Below the pieces are notes generated by a model. That model saw only the letters and a program-made list of their open reading frames with translations. It was not told the origin of the DNA and made no database searches. The position numbers were made by a program, and so were the translations under genes. Source: Pseudomonas duriflava (GTDB lineage: Bacteria > Pseudomonadota > Gammaproteobacteria > Pseudomonadales > Pseudomonadaceae). From it: a stretch of DNA of 64,000 nucleotides. This document shows positions 17,331 through 26,719 of the stretch, piece after piece. The DNA lies in NCBI RefSeq assembly GCF_007830155.1, contig NZ_VLKY01000009.1, positions 124,001-188,000 of the forward strand. Reading direction: 5' to 3'. How positions within the stretch are numbered: position 1 is the first letter of the stretch; each line of letters begins with the position of its first letter.

Positions 17331-19364
17331 GTGACCGCTATTCATTTTCTACATTTGCTTGAACCGCTTGATTTAGGCTTTACCCAGCTGCGTAACCGCA
17401 CCTTGATGGGCTCTATGCATACGGGTCTAGAGGAGGGCAAAGACGGTTTTAGCCGCATGGCAGTCTATTTTTCCGAGCGAGCCCGTGGTGGGGTAGGGCT
17501 GATTGTAACGGGAGGGATTGCACCTAATGAGGAAGGCGCAGTGTATGCTGGAGCAGCTAAGCTGACCGATGAGCACGAGGCGGAAAAGCATCGTCGGGTT
17601 ACGGCTGCCGTGCATGCAGAAGAGGGCAAGATCTGCTTGCAAATCCTGCACGCAGGAAGATACGCCTATACACCCAAATTGGTAGCACCCTCGTCCATCC
17701 GGGCGCCGATCAATCCTTTCATGCCAGCAGCCCTGGATAGCGCTGGTGTTGAAAAGCAAATTGCCGATTATGTCCAGTGTGCCCGTCTAGCCCAATGGGC
17801 CGGATATGACGGTGTTGAAATCATGGGTTCCGAAGGCTACCTGATCAATCAGTTCCTTGTTGCAAGGACTAATCATCGTAATGATCAATGGGGTGGGGAC
17901 TATGCCAATCGCATCCGTTTCGCCGTTGAGATCGTTCGGCAAATTCGTGAGGCTGTAGGCGAGACGTTCATCATTATCTATAGATTGTCGATGTTGGATC
18001 TGGTTGAAGACGGTAGCAGTCTGGACGAGGTCATCTTACTGGCTCAGGCAATCGAGCGTGCTGGCGCGACGCTTATCAACACGGGCATTGGATGGCATGA
18101 GGCACGCATACCTACTATCGCTACGCGGGTTCCACGTGCGGCCTTTAGTACCGTGACGGCTCAGCTAAAGGGCAAGGTTGGTCTGCCCTTGATAGCTACC
18201 AACCGGATCAATATGCCCGAGGTGGCGGAGCGCATTCTGGCAGAGGGTCAGGCCGATATGGTCTCTATGGCGCGCCCCTTTCTGGCTGATCCCGAGTTCG
18301 TATTAAAAGTACAGACGGGGCGCCCTGACGAGATTAATACCTGTATTGCCTGTAACCAGGCGTGCTTAGATCATACCTTCGCTGGAAAACTTACAAGCTG
18401 CCTGGTAAATCCTCGCGCTTGTCATGAAACCGAACTGAATTATCTGCCAGCTTCTGTTCCCAAGCGTATTGCCGTGGTTGGAGCCGGGCCCGCAGGATTG
18501 GCGGCGGCTACTGTTGCAGCCCAACGTGGCCATACGGTTACCCTATATGAAGCTGCCGATGACATTGGTGGACAGTTCAATGTGGCAAAGCGCATTCCTG
18601 GCAAAGAAGAGTTCAAGGAAACCTTGCGTTATTTTCGCAAACGTCTCGAGACCACGGGTGTCCAGGTGCGTCTGGGGCATAGTGTAAGTGCAGCCGAGCT
18701 GATTGAGGGGTCGTTCGATACCATCGTTCTGGCGACGGGCGTCATACCTCGTATTCCTGCTATTCCAGGGGTCGAGCATAAGCGAGTAGTGGGTTATCTC
18801 GATGTTCTGTTAGGCCGCAAGCCTGTGGGTCAAAAAGTAGCCGTTATTGGTGCCGGAGGGATCGGTTTCGACGTATGTGAGTTTATTACTCATGTTAACG
18901 ATGGCAGTACTCAAGATCCTGCAGTGTTCTGGCGCGAATGGGGAGTTGATCCTGCATTCGCGGCGCGAGGCGGGCTAGCTGCCATGGGACCTGTAAAGCA
19001 GCCGATAGAGCGTGAAGTCTACTTATTGCAGCGTAAAGCTTCCAAGGTAGGGGCTGGGTTAGGCAAAACCACAGGTTGGATTCACCGGGCCAGCCTTCAG
19101 CATCGCCAAGTCAAAATGCTTAACGCCGTGGAGTATGAAAAAATCGATGATGCTGGTCTGCATATCCGTCTAGCTGGTGAGTTACAGGTACTGGCTGTCG
19201 ATACGATCATTCTTTGTGCCGGCCAGGAGCCGCGCCGTGAACTGTACGAGGCGCTGAGCGGCGCCGAGCAGTCGGTACATCTAATTGGTGGCGCTGATAT
19301 TGCTGCTGAGTTGGATGCGAAGCGTGCAATCAATCAGGGCGCTCGTCTGGCTGCCATGCTATGA
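17331..19364 (+). CDS. fadH: 2,4-dienoyl-CoA reductase (NADPH)
   Basis: 677 residues, a flavin-iron-sulfur enzyme that reduces 2,4-dienoyl-CoA during beta-oxidation of unsaturated fatty acids. An N-terminal old-yellow-enzyme-type FMN barrel (about 1-330) is followed by the four-cysteine 4Fe-4S motif C-x2-C-x3-C-x11-C (Cys338, 341, 345, 357) and FAD/NADPH domains with GAGPAGLAAA and GAGGIGFD loops. I chose GTG at 17331 because GGAG lies six bases upstream and the product starts as in homologues (xTAIHFLHLLEPLDLG); an ATG at 17313 and the long frame from 17244 are less likely. The upstream gene is divergent. Confidence 0.96.
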   Translation: MTAIHFLHLLEPLDLGFTQLRNRTLMGSMHTGLEEGKDGFSRMAVYFSERARGGVGLIVTGGIAPNEEGAVYAGAAKLTDEHEAEKHRRVTAAVHAEEGKICLQILHAGRYAYTPKLVAPSSIRAPINPFMPAALDSAGVEKQIADYVQCARLAQWAGYDGVEIMGSEGYLINQFLVARTNHRNDQWGGDYANRIRFAVEIVRQIREAVGETFIIIYRLSMLDLVEDGSSLDEVILLAQAIERAGATLINTGIGWHEARIPTIATRVPRAAFSTVTAQLKGKVGLPLIATNRINMPEVAERILAEGQADMVSMARPFLADPEFVLKVQTGRPDEINTCIACNQACLDHTFAGKLTSCLVNPRACHETELNYLPASVPKRIAVVGAGPAGLAAATVAAQRGHTVTLYEAADDIGGQFNVAKRIPGKEEFKETLRYFRKRLETTGVQVRLGHSVSAAELIEGSFDTIVLATGVIPRIPAIPGVEHKRVVGYLDVLLGRKPVGQKVAVIGAGGIGFDVCEFITHVNDGSTQDPAVFWREWGVDPAFAARGGLAAMGPVKQPIEREVYLLQRKASKVGAGLGKTTGWIHRASLQHRQVKMLNAVEYEKIDDAGLHIRLAGELQVLAVDTIILCAGQEPRRELYEALSGAEQSVHLIGGADIAAELDAKRAINQGARLAAML

Positions 19365-19635
19365 CTCATGCAGACCGTTTGAGAGGTTCAGAATGACGAC
19401 CCGGCTTGATGCAATAAGAGGCCAGGATGCATGTTCGTACCGTTTGTATGTCCTAGCTGATGAGCCGGTCACATTGTTGCACTAGTGTTTTGCGAGGGAC
19501 ACCCTAGACTGTAGGGACGCGTTTAGGGTTGTGCTTTGTTCAGCCTTTGACTTGCCTTTAGTGAAGTTTGGTCATATGTACCCTCCTCGGAGCGATGATC
19601 AGCGAAGCACTTTCCAATGGGTCGAGGATTGCCCC

Positions 19636-20973
19636 ATGAGTACTGTCTACAAATCGCAAAAAATCGAAGTCGTAGCATTTTTTGACGAGAAGGAAATCGT
19701 CAAGGAAATGTTTTTCCATGAATTCGAAGCTCTGCTTGATGGCGTGTTTACTCTGCCCTCATTCTCGGGGAAGCGAGTACGTCTGGCCTACGCCGTGATC
19801 GACTCTCAGTTGTGTATCCGGGCGGCTGTATTCTTCTATCTCGAATTCAGCCGTAGCGGTGCGCCTGATCCGCAGTGGAACATCCCGCTTAGGGATCTGG
19901 CCGAACGGGCGGGGCGCGGCCCTGATTTAGGGGCTGGACCGATTCGTCTGGCCTGCCGGAGTCAATGTCCGGTGCCATGGCATCAGCCCGGCTTATGGGA
20001 TCCGATACTGCAGGCTGGGCATAACGACTTATTTCTGTTGCGTGAGTGTACGAGACGCAACCAGTTGGGTTTGCCTGTGGTTGCGCCTGTAGTTAAAGAG
20101 GTCAAGACCGAGCATTTAAACCTAGCCAATGAACACCATTGGTATGTTCATGAGGCTGAGCCAGCAAAGTCTCCATTCGACTCGACAGTGCTTGAGCGAG
20201 AGCATCAGGCTAAAATGGAGCATCTGGTACGTCAGCAGCGGCTCCGTATTCTGGCCCTGACGCGCAAGCACGAAGGGGAATTGCGACAACTCCAGCAGGA
20301 AAACGATGCTTTGAAAGCCGCACTTGCTGAAGAGCAACGGTATCATGCAGAACTGGCGGAGCAGCTTGCACAGCAAGCGGCCCAATATCGTTCGAACCGC
20401 CATGAGTTAACACAGCAACTGCGTGCGCTGGAAAAAAATGCAGAGTACAAAGTTGAGGCCTTGAAGATTCAGTTCGAAGCCGAGCAGCAGGCGCGGATAG
20501 AAGCGGCTGTGGCTGATTACAAAGAACAACTGGCCATTCGCGAAGTAGAACTCTCCTATCGGGAGGAACTCGATACTCAGCTTGAAGAGGAACTCGCTCA
20601 ACTTAAAGCCCGATGCACCACGTTAGAGGCCAACGCAGGAAAAGCGCTGATTGATAAGATGTCCAGCCGAGGTGTGGTTTTTGTCACCTATCAACCGGGT
20701 GCAGGACATATGACGTTAGCCAGCGACGCCGTCTTACGTTTTGTCGAACACCCCACGTCCTATATCGCGGCACAATGTCAGCTTTCTGAAGACCAGTACG
20801 AGTGTTGGCTTAGTCACTACAAGCGGCCTGTTTGTCAGGGTGTGTCAATCGGTGGCAAATTGTGCAGCGCTCCTATCCCTCGGGTGGAGTCCCCTCAGCA
20901 CTTCGTTGCTGGCGAGTCCGATTGTTGCGAGCGGCACCAGGTGTCTCTTTTATTAAAGAATCAGGCGGGTTGA
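19636..20973 (+). CDS. Conserved coiled-coil protein of unknown function
   Basis: 445 residues. I recognise this as a conserved pseudomonad protein sometimes labelled as a chromosome-partitioning or DNA-repair homologue, but I see no ATPase motif. The first about 170 residues are globular; residues of about 195-345 are a long charged coiled coil (repeated Glu, Gln, Lys, Leu heptads); the C-terminal about 100 residues are globular and cysteine-containing (VCQGVSIGGKLC and ESDCCERH), which could bind metal. ATG 19636 has GAGGAT seven bases upstream; the frame is open 35 codons further. The 270-base spacer before it holds a possible promoter (TTGCCT, 17 bases, TATGTA). Confidence 0.8.
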   Translation: MSTVYKSQKIEVVAFFDEKEIVKEMFFHEFEALLDGVFTLPSFSGKRVRLAYAVIDSQLCIRAAVFFYLEFSRSGAPDPQWNIPLRDLAERAGRGPDLGAGPIRLACRSQCPVPWHQPGLWDPILQAGHNDLFLLRECTRRNQLGLPVVAPVVKEVKTEHLNLANEHHWYVHEAEPAKSPFDSTVLEREHQAKMEHLVRQQRLRILALTRKHEGELRQLQQENDALKAALAEEQRYHAELAEQLAQQAAQYRSNRHELTQQLRALEKNAEYKVEALKIQFEAEQQARIEAAVADYKEQLAIREVELSYREELDTQLEEELAQLKARCTTLEANAGKALIDKMSSRGVVFVTYQPGAGHMTLASDAVLRFVEHPTSYIAAQCQLSEDQYECWLSHYKRPVCQGVSIGGKLCSAPIPRVESPQHFVAGESDCCERHQVSLLLKNQAG

Positions 20974-20983
20974 CTTACTGCAC

Positions 20984-21901
20984 TTGGAATATCCACTGCT
21001 CCAATCCATCGAAACGACTTGGTTAAACGAAGCTGGCGTAAAACTGGCTTTATTGCGTCTCGATAGCATCGATTCGCAGGTGTCTGGCAACAAGGCTTAC
21101 AAGCTTGCAGGATATCTGGAGCAAGTCCGGAATAGCTGTGCAACAGGTTTAATCAGCCTGGGTGGAGCGCATTCTAATCATTTGCATGCACTCGCGGCGG
21201 TAGGCTATCGGTTAGGCCTTTCGACGGTTGGTCTGCTGCGGGGTGAAGCCCAGCTAACGCCTACTGTTCAGGATCTTACTCGTTGGGGGATGCAACTACA
21301 CTGGCTTGGTTATGGGGGGTATCGCGCCCGCCATCACTCTAGCTTTTGGAATGAGTGGCTGTCTCACTACCCAGATCATATTCCGGTTCCTGAAGGAGGA
21401 AGCGGATGGCGGGGAGCTAAAGGCTGTATCTCTCTAATCGAGACTCTTCAGCAGCAGTTATCTTCGCTCGGGTGGGACGATTACGATGCGCTTTGGGTGG
21501 CGGTAGGCACGGGAACGACACTGGCCGGCTTAGTTGTAGGTGAACAAGGCCGGCATCCTGTTACTGGTGCCTTGGCTGTCCCTCTCGATCATGGCGCTCA
21601 GGTGTCTATTTCTCGTTGCCTGGAGGAAAGCGGGGTGGTTGATGCCGGGTATAAGCTGCTCGACGCCAGCCGTGGCGGTTTTGCGCGCCTCGATGTGGCC
21701 CTGGCTCGGTTCTTGACAACCTTCGAGGCGGAAACCGGCGTTCCGTTGGAACCTCTTTACACCGGCAAGATGCTTTTGGCACTTCAGGAAACAATCGAGG
21801 CGGGGCATATTTCTGCCGGGCAGCGAATCATTGCTGTGCATACTGGAGGCTTGCAAGGGCGGCGTGCCTTGGCTGCTCGCATTCACCAACTTGCACAGTG
21901 A
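20984..21901 (+). CDS. ACC deaminase / D-cysteine desulfhydrase family PLP enzyme
   Basis: 305 residues of the fold-type II PLP family. The lysine for the cofactor is in SGNKAYKL (Lys37), and the phosphate-binding loop GTGTTLAG is present, as is the LGGAHSNHLHA substrate segment. Members include aminocyclopropane-carboxylate deaminases and D-cysteine desulfhydrases; the sequence alone does not decide which. The start appears to be TTG at 20984, as no ATG or GTG lies between the upstream in-frame stop at 20954-20956 and the first conserved residues. It begins 10 bases after the coiled-coil gene. Confidence 0.85.
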   Translation: MEYPLLQSIETTWLNEAGVKLALLRLDSIDSQVSGNKAYKLAGYLEQVRNSCATGLISLGGAHSNHLHALAAVGYRLGLSTVGLLRGEAQLTPTVQDLTRWGMQLHWLGYGGYRARHHSSFWNEWLSHYPDHIPVPEGGSGWRGAKGCISLIETLQQQLSSLGWDDYDALWVAVGTGTTLAGLVVGEQGRHPVTGALAVPLDHGAQVSISRCLEESGVVDAGYKLLDASRGGFARLDVALARFLTTFEAETGVPLEPLYTGKMLLALQETIEAGHISAGQRIIAVHTGGLQGRRALAARIHQLAQ

Positions 21902-21916
21902 TTATCGGGGCTAGTG

Positions 21917-22795
21917 TTAATGATCAGGCCAACTATCCGGCACGATGAAAGCCCGGTGGGATTCTCTACCATAATCGTCGAGTTGCACGATTAGTTGAGG
22001 CCATATCGACGTGCCGCTGACGTCATATAACTCGCTTATTTCATAAGAAGTAGCTGGTGCAAGCCAGCGCTGCTTTGGCAGTTTCCACCAACATCCAGAT
22101 AGCTGATTACGAGCACACATCTGCGAATACCATGCTCCCCGTAGATGTGCCGGATTGACATCCTGGGGTGCCTGCATGGATTCGTCTATTGGATAGAATA
22201 AATAGCCACTCATCCAGAGCCAGGCACGAACAGGCGCTTCGCTGTAGCAAGTCAGTAATGCCTGTGCCTCCGTAGTCGTAGATAGCGGCAGTTGTTTGGT
22301 GATCAGGTGAGAGCGTTTTATGTCCAGGCGGTCTCTAGCGCCGGGACCTAGCCAAACAGGTTGTTCTGTAGAGCCTGTGGCTAGATAGTACTTTACGGCT
22401 ATTTCCAGGTGATGAATGCCGTCCTGGTCCTGGACAAGGAGGTCAAGCTCGCCCAAGGTGTGGCCTTCAACACGAATCGGGATATTGGCGCCTAGAAGTG
22501 AAACGCCTGGTGCCTGGGTCAAAGCAAACTGCCAAAGCTGTTCGTAATGCCGACCCAAGCGGCGATCATTTCCTTGAGTAAGCCAATATTCTAGAACAGC
22601 GGGGTCACGATCAAGGCTGCATAGCCAGTCGGCTATTTTCCAAGGTTTTGCTGTCCAATCACTTGCAGCCAGTGGATGTCGTTGGCAGGAGAGATCCAAC
22701 AGGGGAGGTGAAGTTAATACCCAGGCCAGATCACGTACGGCTGGCGTACGGAGCATAGAGGGTAAATCAGCTATAGAAGCAAAAGGGTTCGGCAT
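21917..22795 (-). CDS. DUF1853 family protein
   Basis: 292 residues, recognised as the DUF1853 family of conserved gammaproteobacterial proteins with no assigned reaction. A core segment reads GELDLL followed 12 residues later by LEIAVKYY; the acidic and basic residues Glu116, Asp118, Glu131 and Lys135 sit as in PD-(D/E)XK-like nuclease folds, which is an inference from pattern. It is encoded against its neighbours: convergent with the PLP enzyme gene (15-base spacing) and divergent from nadK. Confidence 0.85.
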   Translation of the reverse strand: MPNPFASIADLPSMLRTPAVRDLAWVLTSPPLLDLSCQRHPLAASDWTAKPWKIADWLCSLDRDPAVLEYWLTQGNDRRLGRHYEQLWQFALTQAPGVSLLGANIPIRVEGHTLGELDLLVQDQDGIHHLEIAVKYYLATGSTEQPVWLGPGARDRLDIKRSHLITKQLPLSTTTEAQALLTCYSEAPVRAWLWMSGYLFYPIDESMQAPQDVNPAHLRGAWYSQMCARNQLSGCWWKLPKQRWLAPATSYEISELYDVSGTSIWPQLIVQLDDYGRESHRAFIVPDSWPDH

Positions 22796-22901
22796 GGGCC
22801 CAGCATACTCCGGGTTAAGTCTGTTCGTGCGGTTTGCTGCTCATCCAGGCTTTCGCCCATAATCCTTCGATACATCCGCCATAGAAGGGCCACGGCCAGG
22901 T

Positions 22902-23786
22902 ATGGATTCTTTTCACACTATCGGCATCATTGGCCGTTTGGGCAGCACTCAGGTGCTGGATACGATCCGTCGGCTGAAAGCGTTTTTGCTGGAACGGCGG
23001 CTACATGTCATCTTAGAAGACATCATTGCTGAAGTCCTTCCTGGGCATGGTTTGGAGACCTGTTCGCGTAAGACCATGGGCGATCTGTGCGATCTGGTGA
23101 TCGTGGTCGGAGGTGATGGTAGCCTGTTAGGAGCTGCTCGAGCTCTGGCTCGCCCCCGGGTCCCTGTGTTGGGCATTAACCGAGGCAACCTGGGCTTTCT
23201 GACCGATATCCGTCCCGATGAGCTGGAGACCAAGGTTGCCGAGGTACTGGACGGGCAATATATCGTCGAGACCCGGTTCCTGCTGGATGCTTTCGTGACC
23301 CGTGAAGGTGAAATGATTGGCAAGGCGGATGCGCTCAACGATGTGGTGCTACATCCAGGTAAGTCGACCCGCATGATCGAATTCGCCTTGCACATTGATG
23401 GTAAGTTTGTTTGTACCCAAAAGGCCGATGGGCTTATCGTCGCGACACCAACCGGTTCGACAGCCTATTCGTTATCGGCCGGCGGCCCGATTATGCATCC
23501 GAAGCTGGATGCTATTGTAGTAGTCCCGATGTATCCCCATACCTTGTCCAGTCGACCAATCGTAGTAAGCGGCGATAGCGAATTGAAAGTTGTCGTGTCG
23601 CCGAACATGACGATTTATCCGCAGGTCTCATGTGATGGACAGAATCATCTTAATTGTGCGCCTGGTGACGTCGTAACTATCCAGAAAAAGCCACACAAAT
23701 TGCGGCTCATCCACCCTCTGGATCATAACTATTACGAAATCTGCCGGACAAAGCTCGGCTGGAGCAGCCGTTTGGGGAGTGATTGA
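22902..23786 (+). CDS. nadK: NAD kinase
   Basis: 294 residues. NadK phosphorylates NAD+ to NADP+ with ATP or polyphosphate. The catalytic GGDG motif is at residues 70-73 (Asp72), followed by the NxxxxFL segment GINRGNLGFLTD, the short LND motif, and TPTGSTAYSLSAGGPI. ATG 22902 follows CCAGG. It shares the TGATG overlap with the next gene, so the phosphatase is translationally coupled. Confidence 0.97.
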   Translation: MDSFHTIGIIGRLGSTQVLDTIRRLKAFLLERRLHVILEDIIAEVLPGHGLETCSRKTMGDLCDLVIVVGGDGSLLGAARALARPRVPVLGINRGNLGFLTDIRPDELETKVAEVLDGQYIVETRFLLDAFVTREGEMIGKADALNDVVLHPGKSTRMIEFALHIDGKFVCTQKADGLIVATPTGSTAYSLSAGGPIMHPKLDAIVVVPMYPHTLSSRPIVVSGDSELKVVVSPNMTIYPQVSCDGQNHLNCAPGDVVTIQKKPHKLRLIHPLDHNYYEICRTKLGWSSRLGSD

Positions 23787-24757
23787 TGCTTGACCCTGAT
23801 CGTGGCTACGACCTGATTGGCGATATACACGGCTGCGCTCATGTATTGGAACGTCTGTTGGATCAAATGGGATACCGTCGGCATAACGGAGTGTGGAGAC
23901 ATCCACAGCGGATGGCTTTGTTTCTAGGTGATCTTATTGACCGGGGGCCGCATATTCGCGAGTCGCTGCATTGCGTCCACGCTATGGTCGAACAGGGCCA
24001 GGCGCTGTGCCTGATGGGCAACCATGAGTTTAATGCGTTGGGGTGGCATATGCCTGCACCGCCTGGTGCCCGAAAGTCATTCGTACGTGAGCATACGGCA
24101 CGTTATCAGCAGGTGATCGAGACGACACTGGCGCAGTTTGAGTCTTACCCTGATGAATGGAAGGCCTTTCTTGGCTGGTTGCAGGAGTTGCCGCTTTTTA
24201 TTGACGCAGGCCGCTTTCGGCTTGTTCATGCCTGCTGGGATGCTGCCTTGATAGAAGTTATTCGCGAGCACTATCCAGAAGGACGTGTCGATGCTGCATT
24301 CATTGAGCAGTCCGCTTTTGCAGGTAGCCTAGCCAACCGGGCCTGCTCGCGTCTGCTTAATGGTGTGTCTTTGTCCTTGCCTCACGGTATGGCCCTAACC
24401 GGACAGGATGGGTTTACCCGAACCAAATTCCGAACGAAGTTTTGGGAAGAAAATCCAGAGACCTATGGGGATATCGTGTTCCAACCGGATGGTTTGCCTG
24501 ATGAGGTGGCTTGTGAGCGGTTAAGCGACGACGAAAAGGCGAGACTCTTATGTTACGGTGTCGATGAGCCTTTACTATTTGTTGGTCATTATTGGCGTAC
24601 CGGTTATCCCGCACCTATCCGGCCTAATTTGGCCTGCCTGGATTACAGCGCTGTTAATGAAGGCAAGCTGGTCGCATACCGGCTGGATGACGAGACCCGG
24701 CTCGATCCGCAAAAGTTTGTCTGGGTCGATGTGCTGCCGTCAGGAGGTGTGGCATGA
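23786..24757 (+). CDS. Calcineurin-like metallophosphatase
   Basis: 323 residues. The two-metal phosphoesterase motifs are clear: GDIHG (Asp13, His15), GDLIDRG (about residues 48-54) and GNHE (about residues 78-81), with a late GHYWR segment supplying another histidine. The family includes diadenosine tetraphosphatase-like and PrpE-like phosphatases; the substrate is unknown. The ATG overlaps the nadK stop as TGATG, and its own stop overlaps the rhomboid gene start, so the three genes form a coupled unit. Confidence 0.88.
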   Translation: MLDPDRGYDLIGDIHGCAHVLERLLDQMGYRRHNGVWRHPQRMALFLGDLIDRGPHIRESLHCVHAMVEQGQALCLMGNHEFNALGWHMPAPPGARKSFVREHTARYQQVIETTLAQFESYPDEWKAFLGWLQELPLFIDAGRFRLVHACWDAALIEVIREHYPEGRVDAAFIEQSAFAGSLANRACSRLLNGVSLSLPHGMALTGQDGFTRTKFRTKFWEENPETYGDIVFQPDGLPDEVACERLSDDEKARLLCYGVDEPLLFVGHYWRTGYPAPIRPNLACLDYSAVNEGKLVAYRLDDETRLDPQKFVWVDVLPSGGVA

Positions 24758-25617
24758 GCGCACAACCTGTCTTACGCGTGGGCCTGGATGTCAACCTGCT
24801 CGGCTTCACGCAGTTGCTACGGCGCCTGCGTATTCCACATCGGGTAACTGAAGAACGTGATGCTCAGGTCCTTTGGGTATTGGATACACGCCTGGCCAAT
24901 GAAGTTAAAGAGCTTTATTCCCGTTATCCGCAAGGTGACCAGACGGGAGAAGTTCAGGTAATTGAAACGAAGCGAACTTCAACAGGGTTAGGCGCTCAGC
25001 TTCGTGCAAGCCCTATGACAGCTTTGATTCTGAGCCTGACGCTGATAGCAGCGGCTGTCACGCTGCTGGGTGAGCGTTTCGAGACTGTACGCTGGCTGAC
25101 CTTTCTAGATTTTCGTCTGTATGACAGCTATATCGAGTTCCAGCCATTATCTGCCGCGCTCGATGCTGGAGAGTGGTGGCGCCTAGTTTCTCCCATGTTC
25201 TTGCATTTTGGTATTTTGCATCTGGCAATGAACTCGCTGTGGTATTGGGAGCTTGGGCGCCGGATTGAGCGTCGTCAGGGCAGCATACTGCTCCTGATTC
25301 TGACCCTGGTCTTTTCGCTCACGGCGAACCTTGTGCAATACGGGTGGAGCGGACCGGCTTTATTTGGCGGGCTGTCAGGTGTTCTTTATGGACTTTTAGG
25401 CCACTGCTGGTTGTTTCAGATGATCGCCCCTAACCTAGCGTATCAAATGCCCAAAGGGGTAGTCGTCATGATGTTGGCTTGGTTGGCGATTTGCTTGACG
25501 GGCGTCATTGACGTGCTGGGGTTCGGCGCTATTGCTAATGGTGCCCATGTTGGCGGGCTTGTCGTTGGATGTATAACAGGGCTGGTAGGCGGCATGATAG
25601 CTCGCTTTCGCGCCTGA
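24754..25617 (+). CDS. Rhomboid family intramembrane serine protease
   Basis: 287 residues. An N-terminal cytoplasmic domain of about 80 residues precedes six membrane helices. The catalytic dyad is visible as Ser208 in GGLSGVLYG and His265 in NGAHVGGL, and the conserved loop-1 WR motif is present (EWWRLVSP). It cleaves membrane substrates; the target is unknown. The ATG overlaps the upstream stop as ATGA. Confidence 0.92.
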   Translation: MSAQPVLRVGLDVNLLGFTQLLRRLRIPHRVTEERDAQVLWVLDTRLANEVKELYSRYPQGDQTGEVQVIETKRTSTGLGAQLRASPMTALILSLTLIAAAVTLLGERFETVRWLTFLDFRLYDSYIEFQPLSAALDAGEWWRLVSPMFLHFGILHLAMNSLWYWELGRRIERRQGSILLLILTLVFSLTANLVQYGWSGPALFGGLSGVLYGLLGHCWLFQMIAPNLAYQMPKGVVVMMLAWLAICLTGVIDVLGFGAIANGAHVGGLVVGCITGLVGGMIARFRA

Positions 25618-25803
25618 TTATCAGTGCTTTAGAGTAAGACGTCAGGTTAGGGGAATGGCCTGGCGCACTTACGTGTCACCCAGCCGCATAATCAAGCGCG
25701 CCCTAAGTCATTTGTTCTAGTCATAAAGCGGGTAAGTCTCGACGTTGCATTTCGAATGGTAACGCACACGGCTACACTATGCGGCTGAGCTAAGGAGCCT
25801 TCG

Positions 25804-26715
25804 ATGACCGAATCCCGTTTGCGTACACTTCGCGACTACATCCGCTGGGCCGTGAGCCGCTTTCATGCCGAAGGGCTCTATTTTGGGCATGGGGCCGATA
25901 ATGCCTGGGATGAGGCTCGTCATTTGATACTAGGTGCCTTGCACCTGCCATGGGAGACGGCAGATGCTTACCTGGATTGTCATTTGGAAGATGATGAGCG
26001 TTACACATTAAATGTAATCCTGCATCGACGTATTGCTGAGCGAATTCCAACCGCCTATCTACTGGGAGAGGCTTGGTTTTGCGGCTTGCCGTTCGTGGTC
26101 GATGAGCGTGTGTTAGTGCCGCGCTCGCCCATCGCTGAGCTAATCAATGCCCGTTTCGTCCCTTGGTTACCTGAAGCGCCCCGTCGTATTCTGGATTTGT
26201 GTACAGGGTCTGGATGCATTGGAATTGCTTGCGCCTATGCCTTTCCTGAAGCCGAGGTCGCCTTGGCTGATCTCTCCTTTGATGCGCTGGAAGTCGCTTG
26301 GCAGAATATCGAGCGGCATGAACTTGAGGATCGCGTCTATACGGTTCAAGGTGATGGCTTCTCAGGGTTACCTGGCCAACGTTTCGATTTGATCGTTTCA
26401 AATCCGCCTTATGTGGATGCAGAAGACTTTGCCGATATGCCTGCTGAATACCACCATGAGCCCGAAATGGGGCTGGCCTGTGGTGAGGATGGACTTGATC
26501 TAGTGCGGCGCATGCTGGCCGAGGCGGCTGACCACCTGAATGAAAAGGGTATTTTGATTGTTGAAGTCGGTAACAGCCAAGTTCACGTCGAGGCGCTTTA
26601 CCCGGAAGTGGATTTTACCTGGCTCGATTTCGAGCGCGGCGGCCATGGCGTATTTCTTTTATCGGCCGAACAGTGCCGCCAGCATCAGGCATTGTTTGCC
26701 GAACGTGTGAAGTAG
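25804..26715 (+). CDS. prmB: Ribosomal protein L3 N5-glutamine methyltransferase
   Basis: 303 residues. PrmB methylates a glutamine of ribosomal protein L3 using S-adenosylmethionine. The helical N-terminal domain (to about 110) is followed by the SAM loop [10 protein letters not shown] (from about residue 131) and the glutamine-binding motif NPPY at residues 200-203. The ATG has AAGGAG six bases upstream. Its stop is four bases from the end of the convergent topoisomerase gene, without a visible terminator between them. Confidence 0.95.
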   Translation: MTESRLRTLRDYIRWAVSRFHAEGLYFGHGADNAWDEARHLILGALHLPWETADAYLDCHLEDDERYTLNVILHRRIAERIPTAYLLGEAWFCGLPFVVDERVLVPRSPIAELINARFVPWLPEAPRRILDLCTGSGCIGIACAYAFPEAEVALADLSFDALEVAWQNIERHELEDRVYTVQGDGFSGLPGQRFDLIVSNPPYVDAEDFADMPAEYHHEPEMGLACGEDGLDLVRRMLAEAADHLNEKGILIVEVGNSQVHVEALYPEVDFTWLDFERGGHGVFLLSAEQCRQHQALFAERVK

Positions 26716-26719
26716 GGCG

